From Immundisolibacter sp. (lineage in GTDB: Bacteria; Pseudomonadota; Gammaproteobacteria; Immundisolibacterales; Immundisolibacteraceae), in assembly GCF_014359565.1 (NCBI RefSeq), contig NZ_JACIZD010000007.1:48723-112722 (forward strand): a DNA stretch of 64,000 nt. The letters run 5' to 3'. Within the stretch, counting starts at the first letter, position 1. Each line of letters begins with the position of its first letter. Both the position numbers and the translations under genes were made by a program. A model generated the notes under the pieces. That model had not been told where the DNA came from. It searched no databases and was given only the letters and a program-made list of their open reading frames with translations. Positions 25,552 through 34,996 of this stretch are shown one piece after another.

Positions 25552-26559
25552 TCAGGTCGCTGATCCGGCGCCCGCCCACAAGGGATAGAGCAGGCGTTGC
25601 AGGGCGAGTTCCTTGACCAGAGGATGCTCGCGCAGGCGCAGAAAGTCATCAAGCTCATGTCCGAATGTCCGCAGGCGGGCCACCGAGGGCGCGTGCGCAG
25701 TCGCGTCGCCGGATGTGGCACCAACGGCCCGGCGCAGGGCGTGTCGCAGCCAGCCGTAGAGCGCCGCATCCAGCGCCTCCTGCGGCAGCTTGAGCCACTC
25801 GCGCGACAGTCGCAGCGGGTCGGCCTTGTCGCCGAGCAGGGCATCCAGTCCGCTGCCAACGGCCTTCCACACGGCGCCGATGTCCTGACCGAGCAGGCCC
25901 TGCGCCCGCAGCGGCGCGCCACCGGCCAGGTCGAGCGCCAGATCCGCTTCCGGCCCGCTTCGGGACAGCACCGCGTGCGCCTGCGCCAGCGGCGGGGTGC
26001 TGAAGCGCAGCAACTGACATCGGCTGCGTACGGTGGCCGGCAGATGCGCCAGGCGCTGCGACAGCAGCAGGAACAGCGTGTTATCGGGCGGCTCTTCGAG
26101 CAGCTTGAGCAGCGCATTGGCAGCAGCCGTGTTCAGGGCGTCGGCCGGCAGCAGCAGTGCCAGCTTGAAGCCGCCGTAGTGCGCGCTGGCGTGCAGGCGT
26201 TCGCCCAGTTCGCGCACCTGATCGACGTTGATGACGCTGGATGGCTTCTTGCGCGGCTCGTATTGGCAGCGCTGGCCTGGATAGGCCCCCAGAACCGGAC
26301 GGTTCTGGTAGTCGGGGCTCAGCACGATGCAGTCCGGGTGGCTGCCGGCGGCATGTTGCCGGCAGCCGCGGCATTCGCCGCAGGGTTCCTCGCCGCGGGG
26401 CGTCTCGCACAGCAACCAGGCGCAGAGCGCGGCCAGGAAATCCGCCTTGCCGACGCCGGGCGGGCCGGCAGCCAGCAGGGCATGGTGCAGCCGGCCGGCG
26501 GCCCGGGCACCGCTGACGGCCTCCCACTGGGACGTCTGCCAGGGCAGGGGCGCGCTCAC
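25552..26559 (-). CDS. holB: DNA polymerase III delta-prime subunit
   Basis: 335 residues. A modified P-loop (AAGPPGVGKADFLAAL), the zinc-binding cysteines CGECRGC (about residues 60-66), SVINVDQVREL and AANALLKLLEEPPDNTLFLL mark the clamp-loader delta' subunit. It opens the sliding clamp as part of the gamma complex. Its start overlaps the tmk stop by 4 bp and pilZ follows after 15 bp. Confidence 0.94.
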   Translation of the reverse strand: MSAPLPWQTSQWEAVSGARAAGRLHHALLAAGPPGVGKADFLAALCAWLLCETPRGEEPCGECRGCRQHAAGSHPDCIVLSPDYQNRPVLGAYPGQRCQYEPRKKPSSVINVDQVRELGERLHASAHYGGFKLALLLPADALNTAAANALLKLLEEPPDNTLFLLLSQRLAHLPATVRSRCQLLRFSTPPLAQAHAVLSRSGPEADLALDLAGGAPLRAQGLLGQDIGAVWKAVGSGLDALLGDKADPLRLSREWLKLPQEALDAALYGWLRHALRRAVGATSGDATAHAPSVARLRTFGHELDDFLRLREHPLVKELALQRLLYPLWAGAGSAT

Positions 26560-27176
26560 AGAAGGCGCTCCACGGCCCGTTCGATGGCCGCCTGGACCTG
26601 GTCGGGGCCGGCCGCGGCATCGATGATGCAGTAGCGCAGCGGATGCTGGCGCGCCCGGGCCAGGTAGGCCTCCCGCACGCGCTGATGAAAGGCGACGGTT
26701 TCCTGCTCGAAGCGATCCGCGGCACTGCGGCGATTGGCGCGCGCGAGTCCAAGCTCGACCGGCAGGTCCAGCAGCAGCGTCAGATCCGGCCGGGCGCGCG
26801 CCGGCAGCAGGGCCTCGAGCGCCGCCACGGGCGCCTCACCAAGACTTCGCCCGGCACCCTGGTAGGCGTAGCTGGCATCCACGTAGCGATCGCACAGCAC
26901 CCACTGTCCGGCCTCCAGCGCCGGCAGGATGAGGTGGACCACGTGTTCGCTGCGGGCGGCGAACATCAGCAGCAGTTCCGTGAGGGGCGCCATTGACCCC
27001 TGGTCCGGTGCGAGCAGCAGTTCGCGCAGGCGTTCCCCGAGGGCCGTGCCGCCCGGTTCACGGGTTGCCAGCACGGTCTTGCCGCGCTGTTCCAGGAACG
27101 CCTTGAGGTCCGCCAGGCGGCTGGTCTTGCCGGCGCCTTCCAGGCCTTCCAGCGTGATGAAACAGGCGCGGGTCAC
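26556..27176 (-). CDS. tmk: Thymidylate kinase
   Basis: 206 residues. Walker A LEGLEGAGKTSRL, DRYVDASYAYQGAGR (DRY/H motif and lid region), and VLATREPGGTALGE. It phosphorylates dTMP to dTDP. It overlaps the end of mltG and the start of holB by 4 bp each, so it is tightly coupled. Confidence 0.96.
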   Translation of the reverse strand: MTRACFITLEGLEGAGKTSRLADLKAFLEQRGKTVLATREPGGTALGERLRELLLAPDQGSMAPLTELLLMFAARSEHVVHLILPALEAGQWVLCDRYVDASYAYQGAGRSLGEAPVAALEALLPARARPDLTLLLDLPVELGLARANRRSAADRFEQETVAFHQRVREAYLARARQHPLRYCIIDAAAGPDQVQAAIERAVERLL

Positions 27177-28213
27177 GACGTGCAGCGCTGCGCTTGCCGG
27201 CGCTGGTAGCAGTCCACGGCCTGATTGTGCTCGGCGAGCGTGCGCGAGAACACGTGGCTGCCGTCACCGCGGCCGACGAAGTACAGGTAGTCCACCATGG
27301 CCGGGTTCATCACCGCCTGCAGGGAAGCCGCGCTCGGCAGGGCTATCGGCGTCGGCGGCAGACCGCGTCGGGTATAGGTGTTGTGCGGCGTCGGGGTGAG
27401 CAGGTCACGCCGAGTGAGATTGCCATCGAACTGCGTCCCGAGGCCGTAGATGACGGTCGAGTCGATCTGCAGCGGCATGCCCAGGCGCAGGCGGTTCAGC
27501 AACACCGCTGCGACCAGCGGGCGTTCATCGGGACGGCCTGTTTCCTTCTCGACCAGGGAGGCCAACGTCAACGCCTGTGACATGGAGGCTGGGGCACCGG
27601 GGCCTCGTGCTTGCCACAGGGTGGTCAGCCGGTCCTGCATGGCGGCATGGCTGCGGCGCAATACATCGAGATCGCTCTGGCCGCGGGTGACGAAATAGGT
27701 GTCCGGGAGGAAGCTGCCTTCGGCGGACTGGCCGGGCGCTCCCAGGGCCGCCATGATGTCGGCCTCGGTGCGGTCGCGCAGGGTGGCGGTCAGCACCGGT
27801 GAGGCCCATAGCGTGGTCAGGAGGTCACGAAACCTTGCGCCTTCCGGGACGCGCACGGCGTGCTGGCGCACCCGGCCGGCGGCGAAATCGGCCAGCAGAC
27901 CGGCGGCGGTGGAGCCGGGGGTGAGGCTGTACTCGCCGGCCACGATGCGGTCGCCGCGTCCGGTCAGGCGCGCCCAGGCACGGATGGCCAGCGGATGTTC
28001 GAGCTGGCCGGCAGCGCCCAGTCGGCGCATCACGATCGCCAGCGTGTCGCCTGGCTGCACGTCGATGCTGTCTCTTGCCGCGAGTTTCAGGGGCGTTTGC
28101 GCCTGTTGGCCGAGCCAGGCCAGGGTGCCTGTGGCGACGCACAGCACTATCACCGCGACCGTCCATGAGCGGCGCCCCGGTCGCAGCGTGGCAGGACGGT
28201 CACGGTTTGTCAT
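27173..28213 (-). CDS. mltG: Endolytic murein transglycosylase MltG
   Basis: 346 residues. One N-terminal transmembrane helix (about 17-35), a LysM-like region (DSIDVQPGDTLAIVMRRLG), and the YceG catalytic domain with Glu in ASLVEKETGRPDERPLVAAV and IDSTVIYGLG. It cuts nascent peptidoglycan strands in the periplasm. In many gammaproteobacteria pabC lies between fabF and mltG; here fabF follows directly. Confidence 0.95.
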   Translation of the reverse strand: MTNRDRPATLRPGRRSWTVAVIVLCVATGTLAWLGQQAQTPLKLAARDSIDVQPGDTLAIVMRRLGAAGQLEHPLAIRAWARLTGRGDRIVAGEYSLTPGSTAAGLLADFAAGRVRQHAVRVPEGARFRDLLTTLWASPVLTATLRDRTEADIMAALGAPGQSAEGSFLPDTYFVTRGQSDLDVLRRSHAAMQDRLTTLWQARGPGAPASMSQALTLASLVEKETGRPDERPLVAAVLLNRLRLGMPLQIDSTVIYGLGTQFDGNLTRRDLLTPTPHNTYTRRGLPPTPIALPSAASLQAVMNPAMVDYLYFVGRGDGSHVFSRTLAEHNQAVDCYQRRQAQRCTS

Positions 28214-28240
28214 TGGCGATGACGCCAGCGCGGACGGGCT

Positions 28241-29482
28241 TCAGCGCAGGCGGCCGAACACCAGCGAGGCATTGGTCCCGCCAAAGCCGAAGGAGTTGGT
28301 GAGCACGTGCTCGATGCGCATCGGGCGCGCGGTGTGCGGCACGTAGTCCAGATCGCAGCCCTCGCCCGGATTGTCGAGGTTGATGGTGGGTGGGGCCACC
28401 TGATCGCGCAGGGCGAGCGCGCAGAAAATGGCCTCCACGCCGCCGGCGGCGCCCAGCAGGTGGCCGGTCATCGACTTGGTCGAGCTGACTGCCAGGCGAT
28501 CGGCGTGGTGGTCGAACGCGCGCCGGATGGCGACTGTTTCGGCCACGTCGCCGGCCGGTGTCGAGGTGCCGTGGGCATTGATGTACTGGATGTCCTGTGG
28601 ATCCAGACCGGCATTTCGCAGCGCCGCACGCATGCAGCGGAAGGCACCGTCGCCGCTGGCGTCCGGCTGTGTCATATGGTGTGCGTCGCCGCTCATGCCG
28701 TAACCCAGCACCTCGGCGTAGATGGTCGCGCCACGGCGCCGGGCGTGTTCCAGCTCTTCCAGAACCAGAATGCCGGCACCATCGGCCAGCACGAAGCCGT
28801 CGCGGTCGCGATCCCAGGGCCGACTGGCGCGCTGCGGGTCATCGTTGCGCGTGGACAGTGCCCGTGCCGCCGCGAAACCACCCAGCCCCATCGGCGAGGT
28901 GGCCATCTCGGCGCCGCCGGCCAGCATCACGTCGGCGTCGCCATATTCGATCAGCCGCGCCGAGTCGCCGATGCTGTGGGTTGCCGAGGCACAGGCCGTC
29001 ACCACGGCCAGGTTCGGTCCCTTCAGCCCGAAGCGGATCGAGACGTTGCCGGCCACCATGTTGATGATGTTGCCCGGCACGAAAAACGGCGAGATACGCC
29101 GCGGTCCGCCGTTCAGGTAATCCAGGTGTCCGGCCTCGATGCCGGGCAGGCCGCCGATGCCCGAGCCGATGACAACGCCGATGCGCTCGGCGTTGTCGGC
29201 GGTCACCTGCAGGCCTGAATCGCGCAAGGCTTCCTCGGCTGCCGCGATGCCGTAATGGACGAACGGGTCCATCTTGCGGGCTTCCTTGGCGCTCAGGTAG
29301 CGCTCCACCTCGAAGCCTTTGACCGATCCGCCGAACCGAACGCTGAATGCGCTGGTGTCGAATTGCGTGATCGGCCCGATACCGCTTCGGCTGGCCAGGA
29401 TGCCGGCCCATGAGGTCGGCACGTCCAGCCCCAGCGGACTGACCATGCCCAGCCCCGTAATGACGACCCGTCGCTTAGTCAA
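28241..29482 (-). CDS. fabF: 3-oxoacyl-ACP synthase II
   Basis: 413 residues from a TTG that gives the family N terminus (M)[17 protein letters not shown]; another TTG 11 codons upstream is open but unlike the family. Catalytic Cys in [10 protein letters not shown], His in [11 protein letters not shown] and His in [13 protein letters not shown]. It elongates acyl-ACP by decarboxylative condensation. It follows acpP in the fab operon. Confidence 0.95.
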   Translation of the reverse strand: MTKRRVVITGLGMVSPLGLDVPTSWAGILASRSGIGPITQFDTSAFSVRFGGSVKGFEVERYLSAKEARKMDPFVHYGIAAAEEALRDSGLQVTADNAERIGVVIGSGIGGLPGIEAGHLDYLNGGPRRISPFFVPGNIINMVAGNVSIRFGLKGPNLAVVTACASATHSIGDSARLIEYGDADVMLAGGAEMATSPMGLGGFAAARALSTRNDDPQRASRPWDRDRDGFVLADGAGILVLEELEHARRRGATIYAEVLGYGMSGDAHHMTQPDASGDGAFRCMRAALRNAGLDPQDIQYINAHGTSTPAGDVAETVAIRRAFDHHADRLAVSSTKSMTGHLLGAAGGVEAIFCALALRDQVAPPTINLDNPGEGCDLDYVPHTARPMRIEHVLTNSFGFGGTNASLVFGRLR

Positions 29483-29518
29483 ATCCCGGCAGCCCTCGAT
29501 CGAATGCCCTGGCAATCC

Positions 29519-29764
29519 CTACTTGCGGGAGGCCAGTTCCTTCTCGACGTAGTCGATGGCTTCCTGCACGGTGGTGATCTTCTCGGCCGCTTCGTCGGCG
29601 ATTTCGCACTCGAATTCCTCTTCGAGGGCCATCACCAGCTCGACCGTGTCCAGCGAGTCGGCACCCAGGTCGTCGACAAAGGACGAGTCGTTGCTGACTT
29701 CGTCTTCCTTGACGCCCAGCTGCTCGACCACGATTTTCTTGACGCGCTCTTCAATGCTGCTCAT
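29519..29764 (-). CDS. acpP: Acyl carrier protein
   Basis: 81 residues, strongly acidic. The 4'-phosphopantetheine attachment site is Ser37 in [18 protein letters not shown]. It carries acyl chains for FabF/FabG/FabH/FabD and PlsX, all encoded around it. About 60 bp of spacer separates it from fabG, a common position for an extra acpP promoter, though I cannot point to one. Confidence 0.97.
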   Translation of the reverse strand: MSSIEERVKKIVVEQLGVKEDEVSNDSSFVDDLGADSLDTVELVMALEEEFECEIADEAAEKITTVQEAIDYVEKELASRK

Positions 29765-29825
29765 CGCTCAACATCCTCCCAGGGAAAAAATCACAAAAAA
29801 ACTCGTGCGTAACGGCGCCACCGGC

Positions 29826-30575
29826 TCAGGCCAGGTACATGCCGCCGTTGATATGAAGGGTCTGCCCGGTGATATAGCCGGCCTGCGCCGAGGCCAGGTA
29901 GGTGACCAGCGCCGCGACCTCGTCCGCGCTGCCAAAGCGGCCCAGCGGAACCGATTGCAGCAGGGCAGTGCGCTGCTCGGCGGTCAAGGCGGCGGTCATG
30001 TCGGTGTCGATGAAACCCGGTGCTACCGTGTTGACGGTGATGCTGCGGCTGGCCAGTTCGCGCGCCAGGGCGCGCGTGAAGCCGGCCAGGCCGGCCTTCG
30101 CGGCGGCGTAGTTTACCTGTCCTGCGTTGCCCATGGCACCGACCACCGAACCGATGTTGATGATGCGCCCCCGGCGCGCCCGCATCATGCCGTTGGCGCA
30201 GGCCCGGCAGAGACGAAATGCGGCGCCCAGATTGGTGTCCAGCACCGTGTCCCAGTCATCGTCCTTGAGCCGTAGCATCAGGTTGTCGCGCGTGATGCCG
30301 GCGTTGTTGACCAGGATCGAAACGGCGCCGTGCGCGGCCTTGATCGCCTCCACCAGGGCGGTCGTGCCGTCCCGGTCAGCGGCATTGAATGTCATGCCCG
30401 CGCCCTTGAGGCCGGCCGCGGCCAGCTCCTCGCCGATGCGCCGTGCACCGGCGTCGGTGGTGGCGGTGCCGATGACGATTGCGCCGGCCTGCGCCAGTTC
30501 GTGTGCGATGGCCTTGCCGATGCCGCGGCTGGCGCCGGTCACCAGCGCAATTTCGCCGTCCAGTCGAATGTCCAT
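29826..30575 (-). CDS. fabG: 3-oxoacyl-ACP reductase
   Basis: 249 residues, short-chain dehydrogenase fold. NADP-binding VTGASRGIGKAIAHELA, NNAGITRDNLMLRL, catalytic Ser-Tyr-Lys in INIGSVVGAMGNAGQVNYAAAKAG, and C-terminal ITGQTLHINGGMYLA. It reduces 3-oxoacyl-ACP in the elongation cycle. Confidence 0.97.
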   Translation of the reverse strand: MDIRLDGEIALVTGASRGIGKAIAHELAQAGAIVIGTATTDAGARRIGEELAAAGLKGAGMTFNAADRDGTTALVEAIKAAHGAVSILVNNAGITRDNLMLRLKDDDWDTVLDTNLGAAFRLCRACANGMMRARRGRIINIGSVVGAMGNAGQVNYAAAKAGLAGFTRALARELASRSITVNTVAPGFIDTDMTAALTAEQRTALLQSVPLGRFGSADEVAALVTYLASAQAGYITGQTLHINGGMYLA

Positions 30576-30605
30576 GGCCGTTCCCGTGCCTTCAGTCGGA
30601 GCGTG

Positions 30606-31541
30606 TCAACCGAGCGCTGCCAGCGTCTGGCGCAGGCTGGCCGGGTCCTGGACGGCAAGGCTTTCGAGCTCGCCGCAGATGCGTTTGGTCAGCCCCGCCA
30701 GTACCTTGCCGGGACCGCACTCGACGACGTGCGTGACGCCGCGCGCCCGCATCGCCTCGATGACCTCGACCCAGCGCACGGGCGAGTAAATCTGCCGGAT
30801 CAGCGCGTCGCGGATGGCCGCCGGTTCGCTGGCCGCGGCGACATCAACGTTGTTGATGACCGGCACCTCGGGCGAGCGGATGCTTGCTGCCACGAGCGCA
30901 GGCGCCAGCGCGTCGGCGGCCGGGCGCATCAGGCTGCAATGAAACGGTGCACTGACCGGCAGCGGCACGACCCGCTTGGCACCGGCGCCCTGGGCAGCCG
31001 CGCCGGCCCGTGCCACGGCCGCTGTGTGGCCGGCGATCACGCTTTGCAGGGGCGCGTTGTAGTTGGCGACAGCCACGGTCTCATCGGGCCTTGCCGCGGC
31101 GGCGCAGGCCGCTTCCACTGCTGCCCGATCCAGGCCCAGCACGGCCGCCATGGCGCCGCTGCCGACCGGAACCGCCTGCTGCATGTGCTCGCCTCGCTGG
31201 CGTACCAGCCGCACCGCCTGCTCGAACGGCAGGGCGCCGGCGCACACCAGCGCGCTGTACTCGCCAAGGCTGTGGCCGGCCATCACCGCCGGGGCGGGTC
31301 CGCCGGCGGCCTGCCAGACCCGCCACACCGCCACGCCGGCGCTGAGCATGGCCGGCTGGGTGACAGCGGTCAGTTGCAGTTCGCTGTCGGGGCCGTCCTG
31401 GATTAGGCGCCACAGGTCGTAACCCAGGGCTTCGCTGGCCTCGGCGAAGGTCTGCTCGACCTGCGCAAACTCGCCCGCCAGTTCGGCCAGCATGCCGACC
31501 GATTGCGAGCCCTGACCGGGAAATACCAGTGCCAATGTCAT
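30606..31541 (-). CDS. fabD: Malonyl-CoA:ACP transacylase
   Basis: 311 residues. LVFPGQGSQSVGML at the N terminus, nucleophile Ser in AGHSLGEYSALV, VSAPFHCSLM containing the catalytic His, and VVECGPGKVLAGLTKR. It loads malonyl units onto ACP. It is followed after 30 bp by fabG. Confidence 0.96.
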   Translation of the reverse strand: MTLALVFPGQGSQSVGMLAELAGEFAQVEQTFAEASEALGYDLWRLIQDGPDSELQLTAVTQPAMLSAGVAVWRVWQAAGGPAPAVMAGHSLGEYSALVCAGALPFEQAVRLVRQRGEHMQQAVPVGSGAMAAVLGLDRAAVEAACAAAARPDETVAVANYNAPLQSVIAGHTAAVARAGAAAQGAGAKRVVPLPVSAPFHCSLMRPAADALAPALVAASIRSPEVPVINNVDVAAASEPAAIRDALIRQIYSPVRWVEVIEAMRARGVTHVVECGPGKVLAGLTKRICGELESLAVQDPASLRQTLAALG

Positions 31542-31580
31542 GCGGGAATCCGGACCTGAATGTCGACCAGTGCGGTGGAC

Positions 31581-32546
31581 TCAGAAGCGCAGCAGCGCCG
31601 AGCCCCAGGCAAAACCGCCGCCGAAGGCCTCCAGAAGCAGCGTCTGGCCCGGCTTGACACGGCCGTCGCGGACCGCGACGTCCATCGCCAGCGGTACCGA
31701 GGCGGCCGAGGTATTGCCGTGCTCGGCGATGGTCAGCACCACCTGCTCCATGGGCAGGCGCAGGCGCTTGGCAATGGCGGCAATGATGCGCAGATTGGCC
31801 TGGTGCGGGATCAGCCAGTCGATGGCGCCCTTGTCGAGGCCGTTGGCGGCCAGCGCTTCTTCCACCGACTCGCCGAGTTTCTCGACCGCCACCCGGAACA
31901 CGTCGGCGCCTTCCATCACCATGTGCGGCGGATGTTCGGCGAGGCTGCCGTAATCGTCCGATACCCAACCGGGCACCCACAGCAGATCCTTGTACTTGCC
32001 GTCGGCGTGCAGGTGCGTGGACAGGATGCCGGGCGTCGGTTCGCGGCGCAGCACCATGGCGCCGGCGCCGTCGGCAAACAGGATGCAGGTGCGCCGGTCC
32101 TGCCAGTCGATGATGCGCGACATGGTCTCGGTGCCGACCACCAGCGCCGTGTCGGCAGCGCCGCTGCGCAGCAGGCTGTCGGCGACGCTGAGCGCGTAAA
32201 TGAAGCCGGCGCAGGCGGCCGCCACGTCGAAGGCCGGGCCGCCGTGAATGCCAAGCCGGTTCTGCAGCAGGCAGGCCGTGCTCGGAAAGACGTTTTCCGG
32301 CGTGCAGGTGGCGACGACCACCAGGCCGACGTCGGCAGCGTCGAGTCCGGCCATGGCCAGTGCGGCCCGCGCCGCGCGCTCGCCAAGGTCGGTCGAGGTC
32401 TCGCCCGGTGCAGCGATATGCCGCTGCCGGATGCCGGTGCGCTCGAAGATCCAGCGGTCGCTGGTGTCGACCTTCGATTCGAGGTCGGCATTGGTGACGA
32501 TGTGTTCCGGCAGGGCGCTGCCGGTGCCGATGACGCGCGAGTACAT
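31581..32546 (-). CDS. fabH: 3-oxoacyl-ACP synthase III
   Basis: 321 residues from the ATG that overlaps the plsX stop (TGATG). Catalytic Cys in [13 protein letters not shown], His in IPHQANLRI and Asn in [13 protein letters not shown]. It starts fatty-acid synthesis by condensing acetyl-CoA with malonyl-ACP. The open frame upstream of the ATG is out-of-frame plsX sequence and was excluded. Confidence 0.96.
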   Translation of the reverse strand: MYSRVIGTGSALPEHIVTNADLESKVDTSDRWIFERTGIRQRHIAAPGETSTDLGERAARAALAMAGLDAADVGLVVVATCTPENVFPSTACLLQNRLGIHGGPAFDVAAACAGFIYALSVADSLLRSGAADTALVVGTETMSRIIDWQDRRTCILFADGAGAMVLRREPTPGILSTHLHADGKYKDLLWVPGWVSDDYGSLAEHPPHMVMEGADVFRVAVEKLGESVEEALAANGLDKGAIDWLIPHQANLRIIAAIAKRLRLPMEQVVLTIAEHGNTSAASVPLAMDVAVRDGRVKPGQTLLLEAFGGGFAWGSALLRF

Positions 32547-33562
32547 CACGCGGTCAGCGCCTGTGGCAGGAAATCTGCCAGGCGCTCGCCGATGCGCTGG
32601 GGCACCTGCGCCCTGGCCTGCGCGGCGGCCTCGGCGATGGCCTGGGTGAAGCCAACCACATCCGTGCCGCCGTGACTCTTGATGACCGGTGCCGGCAGGC
32701 CGAGCAGGCTGGCGCCGTTGTAGGCGCGGGGGTCCAGCCGCTGGCGCAGCGCGCGCAGGGCCGGCAGCGAGGCCAAGGCACCGAGCCGGCGCAGGGGCGT
32801 GCGGCTGAATTCCTCGCGTAGCACCTGGCTGATCATGCGCGCCAGACCCTCGCTGGTCTTGAGTGCCACGTTGCCGACGAAGCCGTCGCACACCACCACG
32901 TCGGTGGTGCCGGCATAGATATCGTCGCCTTCGACGTAGCCGTGGAAGTTGAGCCCGCTGGCGCGGATCAGTTCGGCTGCGCGCTGCACCGTGTCGGTGC
33001 CCTTGGTGGCCTCGCTGCCGATGTTCAGCAGTCCCACGCTGGGGTTCTGGCGCTTGCCGAGCGCCTCGACCAGCACCGCGCCCATCACTGCGAACTCGCA
33101 CAGTTGCTCGGCGCTGCACTCGGTATTGGCGCCAAGATCCAGCACGTGGGTTTCGCCCCGCTGCGTGGGCAGGGCGCGCACGATGGCCGGCCGCTCGATG
33201 CCGGGCAGCATGTGCAGCACGAAACGGGCAGTTGCCATCAGCGCACCGGTGTTGCCGGCGCTGACGCAGGCCTGCGCCTGGCCGGCGGCAACCAGATCGA
33301 TGGCCACGCGCATCGAGGAATCCTTCTTGCCCCGCAGTGCCTTGGCTGGCGCCTCGTCCATGTCGACCACCTGGCTGGCATGGTGGACCGCCACGGCCAA
33401 GGTGGCGGCATCGGCCGGCATCAGGGCACGCACGGCCGGCTCGTCGCCAACCAGGATCAGGCGCACATCACTGTGCTTGCGCACGAAGCCGATCGCCGCC
33501 GGGACCACCACAGAGGGGCCGTGATCGCCCCCCATGGCGTCCACGGCAACCACCAGGCTCAA
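32546..33562 (-). CDS. plsX: Phosphate acyltransferase PlsX
   Basis: 338 residues. [20 protein letters not shown] at the N terminus, [10 protein letters not shown] and [16 protein letters not shown] are family signatures. It makes acyl-phosphate from acyl-ACP for phospholipid synthesis; peripheral on the inner membrane. Three bases after rpmF and coupled to fabH. Confidence 0.96.
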   Translation of the reverse strand: MSLVVAVDAMGGDHGPSVVVPAAIGFVRKHSDVRLILVGDEPAVRALMPADAATLAVAVHHASQVVDMDEAPAKALRGKKDSSMRVAIDLVAAGQAQACVSAGNTGALMATARFVLHMLPGIERPAIVRALPTQRGETHVLDLGANTECSAEQLCEFAVMGAVLVEALGKRQNPSVGLLNIGSEATKGTDTVQRAAELIRASGLNFHGYVEGDDIYAGTTDVVVCDGFVGNVALKTSEGLARMISQVLREEFSRTPLRRLGALASLPALRALRQRLDPRAYNGASLLGLPAPVIKSHGGTDVVGFTQAIAEAAAQARAQVPQRIGERLADFLPQALTA

Positions 33563-33565
33563 TGC

Positions 33566-33748
33566 TTACTCGCCCTTGCCGGTGTCGATGACCTTGCGGC
33601 CGCGGTAGTAGCCGGTCGGGCTGACGTGATGCCGGCGATGGATTTCGCCGGTGGTCGGCTCAACCGACAGGGTGGGGGGCTTGAGCGCGTCGTGTGAGCG
33701 GCGCATGCCGCGCTTGGAGCGGCTCTTGTGGTCCTGTGCAACGGCCAT
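33566..33748 (-). CDS. rpmF: 50S ribosomal protein L32
   Basis: 60 residues, basic. [20 protein letters not shown] and the conserved [21 protein letters not shown]. The zinc-binding Cys pairs of some L32 proteins are absent (Cys-minus form). It lies between yceD and plsX as in most gammaproteobacteria. Confidence 0.97.
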   Translation of the reverse strand: MAVAQDHKSRSKRGMRRSHDALKPPTLSVEPTTGEIHRRHHVSPTGYYRGRKVIDTGKGE

Positions 33749-33759
33749 GGATGGTCCTG

Positions 33760-34284
33760 TCAGTCGTCATGCCCGCCGGGCGGGTCGTTTTTCCTGAGGG
33801 ATGCAAGCGCCGCGAACGGCCGCCGCTCCCCCGCCTGCTGCGCCGGTACCGCCGTGGCGCCGCACATGCCGTCGGCATGGTGCGGGTAATCCGGCAGAAC
33901 CAGCAACAATTCGTCCTCTATCAACTGCGCCACGGACAGCTCCTGCCCGGCAGGGCAGATCAGCGGCTCATAGCCGGCCGGCAGCTTCGCGAGCGCCCCC
34001 TCATGGGTCAGCACGCCAAGCTGTATCGGGGCCTCGAGGTGCAGCACGAATGGCTCGAGGCAGCGCTGGCAGCGCACCGTCACGGCGCACGCGGCGCTGC
34101 CGGCCAGTACCAGTCGTCCACCAGGAAGCACTTGTCCGGCAAGCGTTATTTCAACTTCGCCGGCGGTGTCTTCAAGGCCTTCGCAGAGCCGCTCCATGCC
34201 CGCCAGCGGCAGGGTGCCCGTGACGTGCCGGCCGGTCCTGGCCCAGTCGTGGGGGTCGATCGAGTCTGGTATTCGCCCCGACAT
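33760..34284 (-). CDS. yceD: YceD/DUF177 family protein
   Basis: 174 residues. The conserved [21 protein letters not shown] (Cys-X2-Cys) in the middle and [22 protein letters not shown] are DUF177 hallmarks. The family is linked to 23S rRNA processing/accumulation and is nearly always upstream of rpmF. The N terminus ([21 protein letters not shown]) fits the family, so the ATG at 34284 is credible even though the predicted promoter leaves almost no leader. Confidence 0.92.
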   Translation of the reverse strand: MSGRIPDSIDPHDWARTGRHVTGTLPLAGMERLCEGLEDTAGEVEITLAGQVLPGGRLVLAGSAACAVTVRCQRCLEPFVLHLEAPIQLGVLTHEGALAKLPAGYEPLICPAGQELSVAQLIEDELLLVLPDYPHHADGMCGATAVPAQQAGERRPFAALASLRKNDPPGGHDD

Positions 34285-34294
34285 AAGGGCGCGG

Positions 34295-34324
34295 AGTGTA
34301 GTCGGGGGCTGATTCGGCTGTCAA
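34295..34324 (-). promoter_or_regulatory. Sigma-70 promoter of the yceD-rpmF-plsX-fab operon
   Basis: On the minus strand a perfect TTGACA (34319-34324) and TACACT (34295-34300) are 18 bp apart. The start site would be near 34288, only about 4 nt before the yceD ATG, so the mRNA would be essentially leaderless. Confidence 0.75.
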
Positions 34325-34393
34325 AAACGCGGGGGGCCGGCCGGTATGGGGCGCTGGCTACAATGCCCCGCCCATCACACATCCGGACCGTGC

Positions 34394-34984
34394 ATGTCTG
34401 CCTCACACCCGCCCCTGGTTCTGGCCTCGACCTCACCCACGCGCCGCGAGCTGCTCGGGCGCCTGGGGCTGCCGTTCGACGTCCACGCGCCGCAGGTCGA
34501 CGAGACGCCGCTGCCCGACGAGGCGCCAACGGCGCTGGCGCTGCGCCTGGCCAGGGCCAAGGCCGAGGCCGCAGCGGTAACGTTTCCAGCGCATCTGATC
34601 ATCGGTTCGGACCAGGTGGCCGTGGTCGGTGCGCAGGTGCTGGGCAAGCCCGGCGACCGGGCGCGGGCGACCGAGCAACTGGCGCTGTCGTCGGGCCAGG
34701 TGATGGTGTTCCAGACCGCGGTTTGCCTGTTCAGCAGCGTCACGGGCCAGGTCGCGACGCGACTGGTGCCGTTCGATGTGGAGCTGCGCCGGCTAAGCCG
34801 GGTCGACATCGAACGCTACCTCGACCGCGAACAGCCCTTCGGCTGCGCCGGTTCACTGCGTTCGGAGGGACTGGGCGTCACCCTGTGCCAACGCATGAGC
34901 GGTGATGACCCCACCGCGCTGCTGGGCCTGCCGCTGATCGCACTGTGCGAGCTGTTGCGGGATCAGGGCGTTGCGCTGCCCTGA
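34394..34984 (+). CDS. Maf-family nucleotide pyrophosphatase (YceF type)
   Basis: 196 residues. LVLASTSPTRRELLGRLGLPFDV, the catalytic Asp region IIGSDQVAVVG and QPFGCAGSLRSEGLGV place it in the Maf family, YceF (m7GTP-type) branch. It hydrolyses modified nucleoside triphosphates to monophosphates. It diverges from yceD with 109 bp between, a position shared with E. coli yceF. Its 3' end is 12 bp from the convergent sppA. Confidence 0.93.
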   Translation: MSASHPPLVLASTSPTRRELLGRLGLPFDVHAPQVDETPLPDEAPTALALRLARAKAEAAAVTFPAHLIIGSDQVAVVGAQVLGKPGDRARATEQLALSSGQVMVFQTAVCLFSSVTGQVATRLVPFDVELRRLSRVDIERYLDREQPFGCAGSLRSEGLGVTLCQRMSGDDPTALLGLPLIALCELLRDQGVALP

Positions 34985-34996
34985 TGTGGCCGCCGA

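Noticed and set aside
24368..25579. Fusion of TatD with an N-terminal extension
   Set aside because: The extension is out-of-frame pilZ sequence; TatD starts normally at 25171.
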